Origin: Acidimicrobiales bacterium
GTDB lineage: Bacteria; Actinomycetota; Acidimicrobiia; Acidimicrobiales; RAAP-2
Direction: 5' to 3'
Length of the DNA stretch: 10,129 nucleotides
NCBI GenBank assembly: GCA_017883105.1
Contig: JADGOF010000053.1
Location: 1 to 10,129, forward strand
How positions within the stretch are numbered: position 1 is the stretch's first letter; the number at the start of each line of letters is the position of its first letter. The position numbers and the translations under genes were made by a program. Below are positions 7,200 to 10,129 of the stretch, piece by piece. The notes under the pieces were generated by a model, which searched no databases, was not told the origin of the DNA, and saw nothing but the letters and a program-made list of their open reading frames with translations.

Positions 7200-8149
7200 C
7201 AGTTCCCGCTCAGCTCCGCCGGGATCAGACCCTTGATGTCGTGGTGGACCCAGAGCCTGGCCGGGGGTGCCGGGCGGAGGTAGGCGGTCGGGAAGCGAGC
7301 TGCCAGGTCCCCGTGCACGTCTTCCACGACGGGCCAGACCAGTCGGTGGATGTCGCCGCTCCAGTGCTCGGGTTCAAAGGAGCTGATGGATTGGAGTTCG
7401 ATGTCGCCATCGACTCGCACCCCGACGGTCGGACGGGGACCGTCCGCCGGAGGGGCGTGGCTGATGGCGAGTTGGCCGAGGTCGAGACCGGTGGCGGGAT
7501 AGTCGTGTTCCTCCAGCCACTGCCTGACCAGCTCCAGGGTGGTCTCCGGGTCGGCGCACAGCGCCTCGTAGCTGACGGCGAGGGTGCGTTGTTGAGGGAG
7601 TCTTCCGGCCGCACGGTAGGCGGTCGCCCACACCTCGGCTGACTCGGCCCAGGTCGTTCCCGCCCAGCCGAAGCCCGACTCGAATGACCGGCGGAGGCTT
7701 TGGACGGTCCCCGAGTAGTGCCGCAACATCAGGATGAACAGCGCGTCGGGCATGTCGGCGGCGATGCGATCGGCTGCCAGTATGTTCCACGGCGTGGTGT
7801 CGCAGTACCAACTCGACTGGTGAGAGGCGGCGAGGCCCTCGGCGAACCATTGCGCATGAACCACCAGATCGCGCAGGTACGGCTCCCGGTACGACCCGGG
7901 GATGGCTCCTAATGCGGATGGGGCAATACTGTGCGCCAGGTGAAAGCCCCCGTACTCGCCGAGGTTGAGCACCGACGGGCTCGATCCGAGGTAGTTGCCG
8001 ACCAGGGTGGTGCCCGATCGGGGGGCGCCCAGCACGAACAGCCCTCGGGCGTCATCGGTGGAGCTGGCAGGATCCTCGACACTCCGTCCGGGCAGGTCCA
8101 CCGTCGTGTCCTCGGGCTCTTCGCCGTCGAGTGGGCCACTCTCGCGCAT
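7196..8149 (-). CDS. Sulfotransferase family protein (third of three)
   Basis: A 317-residue predicted PAPS-dependent sulfotransferase. Seen: an acidic, probably disordered N-terminal tail (1-35), then the classic 5'-phosphosulfate loop VLGAPRSGTTLV (39-50), a WYCDTTPWN segment (114-122), and a 3'-phosphate motif LMLRHYSGTVQSL (140-152) with R143 and S151 at the canonical spacing. LAVSYEALCADPETTL (190-205) is the usual late conserved strand. It has no signal peptide. Known: PRSGTT-type members include bacterial and eukaryotic carbohydrate sulfotransferases. It is first in a two-gene operon and shares 4 bases with the next sulfotransferase gene. A TAGGAT element ends 6 bases before the ATG, which would make the mRNA leaderless; no Shine-Dalgarno sequence is visible, in agreement. 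The acceptor is unknown. Confidence 0.88.
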   Translation of the reverse strand: MRESGPLDGEEPEDTTVDLPGRSVEDPASSTDDARGLFVLGAPRSGTTLVGNYLGSSPSVLNLGEYGGFHLAHSIAPSALGAIPGSYREPYLRDLVVHAQWFAEGLAASHQSSWYCDTTPWNILAADRIAADMPDALFILMLRHYSGTVQSLRRSFESGFGWAGTTWAESAEVWATAYRAAGRLPQQRTLAVSYEALCADPETTLELVRQWLEEHDYPATGLDLGQLAISHAPPADGPRPTVGVRVDGDIELQSISSFEPEHWSGDIHRLVWPVVEDVHGDLAARFPTAYLRPAPPARLWVHHDIKGLIPAELSGNW

Positions 8150-8155
8150 CGAACG

Positions 8156-8161
8156 ATCCTA
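8156..8161 (-). promoter_or_regulatory. Candidate -10 element for a leaderless sulfotransferase transcript
   Basis: On the minus strand TAGGAT is followed by six bases and then the ATG at 8149. That puts the A of the ATG at the usual distance of a transcription start from a -10. TANNNT plus about 6-7 bases plus a start codon is the known pattern for leaderless genes in actinobacteria. No clear -35 is seen. On the plus strand TACGCT (8160-8165) overlaps it and might serve the divergent VOC-Fic genes. Confidence 0.5.
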
Positions 8162-8227
8162 CGCTGACGCCACCCGTGCTCATCGACCGGTGTGGACAGG
8201 GACGGCACGGCGAGGAATCATGGCGAG

Positions 8228-8653
8228 GTGGCACCGCCCCAGCTCGTCGCCGTCGAATTCACCGTCGCGGACCTCGCACCCTGCCTCAACCTGCTGGCCG
8301 GGGTCCTCGGACTGGAGGCGGCACCGATCTGTCGCCACCCGACCATCGACGCCGATGTGGCCCAGGTCAGCGCCGGAGGCGTGGTCATCAACCTGTTGTG
8401 CCCGACCGATACCGGCGACGGCGTCCCGATCGGAAAACCCGAACCCCGGCTCTCCCAGCTCAACTTCGTCCTCGGGCTGTCCGACGAGCTGGCAGAACTG
8501 CGCAACCGGTGCGAGGAGGCCGGAGCAGCCGTGGTCGAGCGTGATGAGACGCTCTTCTACATCGACTCCCACATGACCACCGGAGTGCTGGGCGCCGATG
8601 CAACTCTGGTCTTTTCCTGTGAGGAGTCACCCGAAAGCGGTCCGGACGGGTGA
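8228..8653 (+). CDS. VOC-fold (glyoxalase/bleomycin-resistance superfamily) protein
   Basis: About 141 residues. Seen: two beta-alpha-beta-beta-beta style halves, the first opening with LVAVEFTVADL (6-16) and containing GVVINLL, the second opening with LSQLNFVLGLSDELAEL (76-92) and closing with FYIDSHMTTGVLGADATLVF. The spacing resembles methylmalonyl-CoA epimerase-like VOC proteins. Odd: the usual first-strand metal-ligand His is Glu10, the second-half position is Asn79, and the last-strand Glu position appears to be Thr126, so the metal site is atypical or lost. It may be a binding protein or have another reaction; I do not assign one. The start is uncertain: GTG at 8228 has GAGGA 11 bases upstream, while an in-frame GTG at 8192 would add 12 residues and has no ribosome binding site. 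It overlaps the Fic gene as GTGA, so the two are very probably co-translated. Confidence 0.72.
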   Translation: MAPPQLVAVEFTVADLAPCLNLLAGVLGLEAAPICRHPTIDADVAQVSAGGVVINLLCPTDTGDGVPIGKPEPRLSQLNFVLGLSDELAELRNRCEEAGAAVVERDETLFYIDSHMTTGVLGADATLVFSCEESPESGPDG

Positions 8654-9753
8654 CCGGGGATCTTCCCCCGGTTCCGCGGATCGATCCGACCCTGCTGTCC
8701 GACCACCGCCTCGAGCACGTTCGCCTGGACGCATCGCTGATGCAGGCATCCCCGGTGGTTGCGCGCCTCTTGACCCGTTTCGCGCTGCGAACCACGGTTG
8801 CCGGGGTGGCCAACGTGCGCCCGTCAGTGCGGGGAGGGACCGGCCCGGCCCTGTTTCCTCCGCCCCGACGATTCTTGTCGGTGTTCGATCGAGCGCGACT
8901 CCAAGGAGCAGCGGCGGCGTACCGCCACGTGGACAGCAGCCTGGCCATGATCCAGCTCGGTTTCGAGGCGCCACCGGCCCTCCGCCCGGAGACACCCTAT
9001 GTGCTCAACGCCCTCACCGAAGGCCGGATGGACAACCCGGATGAGACCAATCCGGGGATGATCCGGGGCGTCGAGTTCGGTGGCAACCTGCCCGTCGCCC
9101 CGTATCCGCCGCCACCGAGAGACCGCTGCCGGAGCCTTCTCGACACGGCGATGCACGTTGCGAATTCGGTCGAGGAGCCCGCCACGGTGCGTGCAGCATG
9201 GATGCTCTTCGTCCTCGGAGAGATCCATCCGTTCGCCGACGGCAATGGCCGGGTGGCCCGCCTGCTCTACCTCATGTTGACGGGGGACGACATGCCGCGC
9301 ACGGTCGACTGGGGGGTGATCGAACAGCTTCGCCATCACGAGGACGACTGGTTGACCACGCTGAAGCAGCGGGACGTCGGGCCGAGTGCCACGCTGGCGA
9401 TCCAACTCTCCCTATCCGGCGCCCGACTGACGTCTGAACGCCTCAGGGTGCTCACCGGTCTCGTCCCTGAGGTCGGACGCCTCCTCGAGCTCGCACCGCC
9501 GGGGCCCGAGTTGGTGACGGCGATCTGGTTGGGGCGAGGGGCCCGGCTCGACGAAGTGGCGATCGACCTGGCGATGGACTATGAGCAAGTCCTCGACGCG
9601 GTAGAGGGCCTGGTGGCAGCCGGACTGGTCGAGCGCACGCCCACCGAGCCGCCGACGGTTCCCGCCCGACCTTCCTATGAGTTGGCCGCGAGAGCCAGGG
9701 CGGCCATGGACGGTGCCGTCGCCGATCTTCGGGCCGGATCGACCGGGGAATGA
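8650..9753 (+). CDS. Fic-domain protein (probable protein AMPylator) with C-terminal helical/winged-helix-like region
   Basis: A 367-residue Fic protein. Seen: the active-site motif HPFADGNGRVAR (193-204) is intact, with catalytic His193 and the GNGR nucleotide-binding residues. Upstream, NPGMIRGVEFGG (134-145) matches the Fic flap segment, and YPPPPRDRCRSLL (152-164) matches the conserved proline stretch before the core helices. The C-terminal part (about 245-367) contains a region resembling a winged helix (about 286-330). Known: this motif usually transfers AMP from ATP to a hydroxyl of a target protein. The length and layout suit the larger, chromosomal Fic proteins with a C-terminal helix-turn-helix-like domain rather than a bare toxin. 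I see no (S/T)xxxE(G/N) inhibitory motif in it. It starts at a GTG overlapping the VOC gene stop, with little ribosome binding site of its own. The target is unknown. Confidence 0.9.
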   Translation: MTGDLPPVPRIDPTLLSDHRLEHVRLDASLMQASPVVARLLTRFALRTTVAGVANVRPSVRGGTGPALFPPPRRFLSVFDRARLQGAAAAYRHVDSSLAMIQLGFEAPPALRPETPYVLNALTEGRMDNPDETNPGMIRGVEFGGNLPVAPYPPPPRDRCRSLLDTAMHVANSVEEPATVRAAWMLFVLGEIHPFADGNGRVARLLYLMLTGDDMPRTVDWGVIEQLRHHEDDWLTTLKQRDVGPSATLAIQLSLSGARLTSERLRVLTGLVPEVGRLLELAPPGPELVTAIWLGRGARLDEVAIDLAMDYEQVLDAVEGLVAAGLVERTPTEPPTVPARPSYELAARARAAMDGAVADLRAGSTGE

Positions 9754-9816
9754 GCGGTCGGCTGGGTGAGCAGGTGGTCGGTCCGGCCGGTCCTCGCTCA
9801 GCACGGCCCGATGATC

Positions 9817-9822
9817 TACAAT
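9817..9822 (+). promoter_or_regulatory. Candidate -10 element for the Tat-signal protein gene
   Basis: TACAAT matches the -10 consensus at five of six positions. It lies in the 104-base gap after the Fic gene and 35 bases before the ATG at 9858, giving a short leader that holds the ribosome binding site. The region at -35 distance is a poor match. It suggests that the last gene is transcribed independently of the VOC-Fic pair. Confidence 0.5.
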
Positions 9823-9844
9823 TCGGAACGAGGGCCAATCGGAC

Positions 9845-9853
9845 AGGTGGAGG
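9845..9853 (+). promoter_or_regulatory. Strong ribosome binding site of the Tat-signal protein gene
   Basis: AGGTGGAGG, with GGAGG ending 4 bases before the ATG at 9858, is the strongest Shine-Dalgarno sequence in the window. It fits a well-translated, abundant exported protein. Confidence 0.7.
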
Positions 9854-9857
9854 ACAG

Positions 9858-10129
9858 ATGACTGACGGATTCGAACTCATCGACGGAGACGCCATCGAAG
9901 GTGGCGCCGGCTCCCAGGGGGACCTGATCGATGAGCCGACCAGCCGACGCAGGCTCTTCAAGATGGGAGCAGTGGGTGTCGCTGCCGTCGGGGCGGCTGC
10001 GGTGGGCAATGCGCTGACCGCGGGGCCGGCCGGGGCCGCCACTGGCGGCAGCTTGCTCATCGGGCAGGCGAACGCGGCGTCCTCCGTGCACGACCTCACG
10101 ACGCTGACCGGTGGTAGCGGATTCCTCGC
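9858..10129 (+). CDS. Twin-arginine-exported surface protein, N-terminal fragment
   Basis: Only the first 90 residues lie in the window; the frame is open at the right edge. Seen: an acidic N-terminal tail (1-28), a Tat-type motif SRRRLFK (29-35), a long Ala/Gly/Val hydrophobic stretch (36-53), and a possible AxA-like cleavage site near GPAGAA (56-61). The mature protein starts with GGSLLIGQANAASSVHDLTTL (63-83, the final L83 after TT). Known, from memory of the family: secreted actinobacterial proteins with a Tat signal often follow it with a similar IGQxNxAxxxTxL segment and may carry beta-helix or repeat regions further on. The twin-arginine motif has L-F instead of F-L after the third Arg, a tolerated variant. 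The function cannot be assigned from the fragment; a cell-surface or extracellular role is inferred. It is preceded by its own promoter and ribosome binding site. Confidence 0.75.
   Translation, partial: MTDGFELIDGDAIEGGAGSQGDLIDEPTSRRRLFKMGAVGVAAVGAAAVGNALTAGPAGAATGGSLLIGQANAASSVHDLTTLTGGSGFL

Noticed and set aside
8220..8576. Alternative frame starting at ATG 8220 with a well-spaced GAGG
   Set aside because: The translation is rich in Ser, Pro and Arg with no fold signature, whereas the overlapping frame from 8228 gives a VOC-type protein coupled to the Fic gene.
9754..9816. GC-rich imperfect dyad after the Fic gene (around CCGGCCGG)
   Set aside because: The arms mismatch and no T-run follows, so I could not support a terminator.

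Overview
The window is high-GC DNA with strong G/C bias at third codon positions, GTG as well as ATG starts, 4-base stop/start overlaps, a candidate leaderless transcript and a twin-arginine (Tat) exported protein. This fits a high-GC actinomycete, possibly an uncultured Acidimicrobiia-type lineage; the lineage is inferred from style, not from a marker gene. Nine protein genes fill almost all of the window. I see no rRNA, tRNA, CRISPR array, insertion sequence or phage integration signature.

Left and centre (about 139-8149) read as a sugar-modification locus. A sulfotransferase (139-1095, +) converges on a two-gene minus-strand operon: a SAM methyltransferase with a coiled-coil tail (4401 to 3202), overlapping by ATGA a large two-domain glycosyltransferase (3205 to 1169, GT2 plus GT4 folds). 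A divergent intergenic region (4402-4661) with two inverted repeats leads into a plus-strand fusion of a GT-A glycosyltransferase-like domain and a complete methyltransferase (4662-6311). Converging on that fusion, 18 bases away, is a minus-strand pair of sulfotransferases overlapping by GTGA (8149 to 7196, then 7199 to 6330). All three sulfotransferases keep both PAPS-binding signatures but belong to different subfamilies. The most economical reading is assembly, methylation and O-sulfation of a surface glycan or glycolipid. No polymerase, flippase, PAPS-synthesis or sugar-nucleotide gene is visible, so the product is unknown and the cluster probably continues to the left.

Right side (about 8150-9753): a short divergent promoter region separates the sulfotransferase operon from a plus-strand pair, a VOC-fold protein overlapping by GTGA a Fic-domain protein with an intact HPFxDGNGRxxR motif. 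This looks like a separate module, with the VOC protein as a possible partner of the Fic enzyme. At the right edge (9858 onward) a Tat-signal surface protein begins behind its own ribosome binding site and a TACAAT -10 element, and runs out of the window.

The items most worth a second look are the glycosyltransferase-methyltransferase fusion, the VOC-Fic pair, and the combination of three unrelated sulfotransferases with two methyltransferases and two glycosyltransferase genes.
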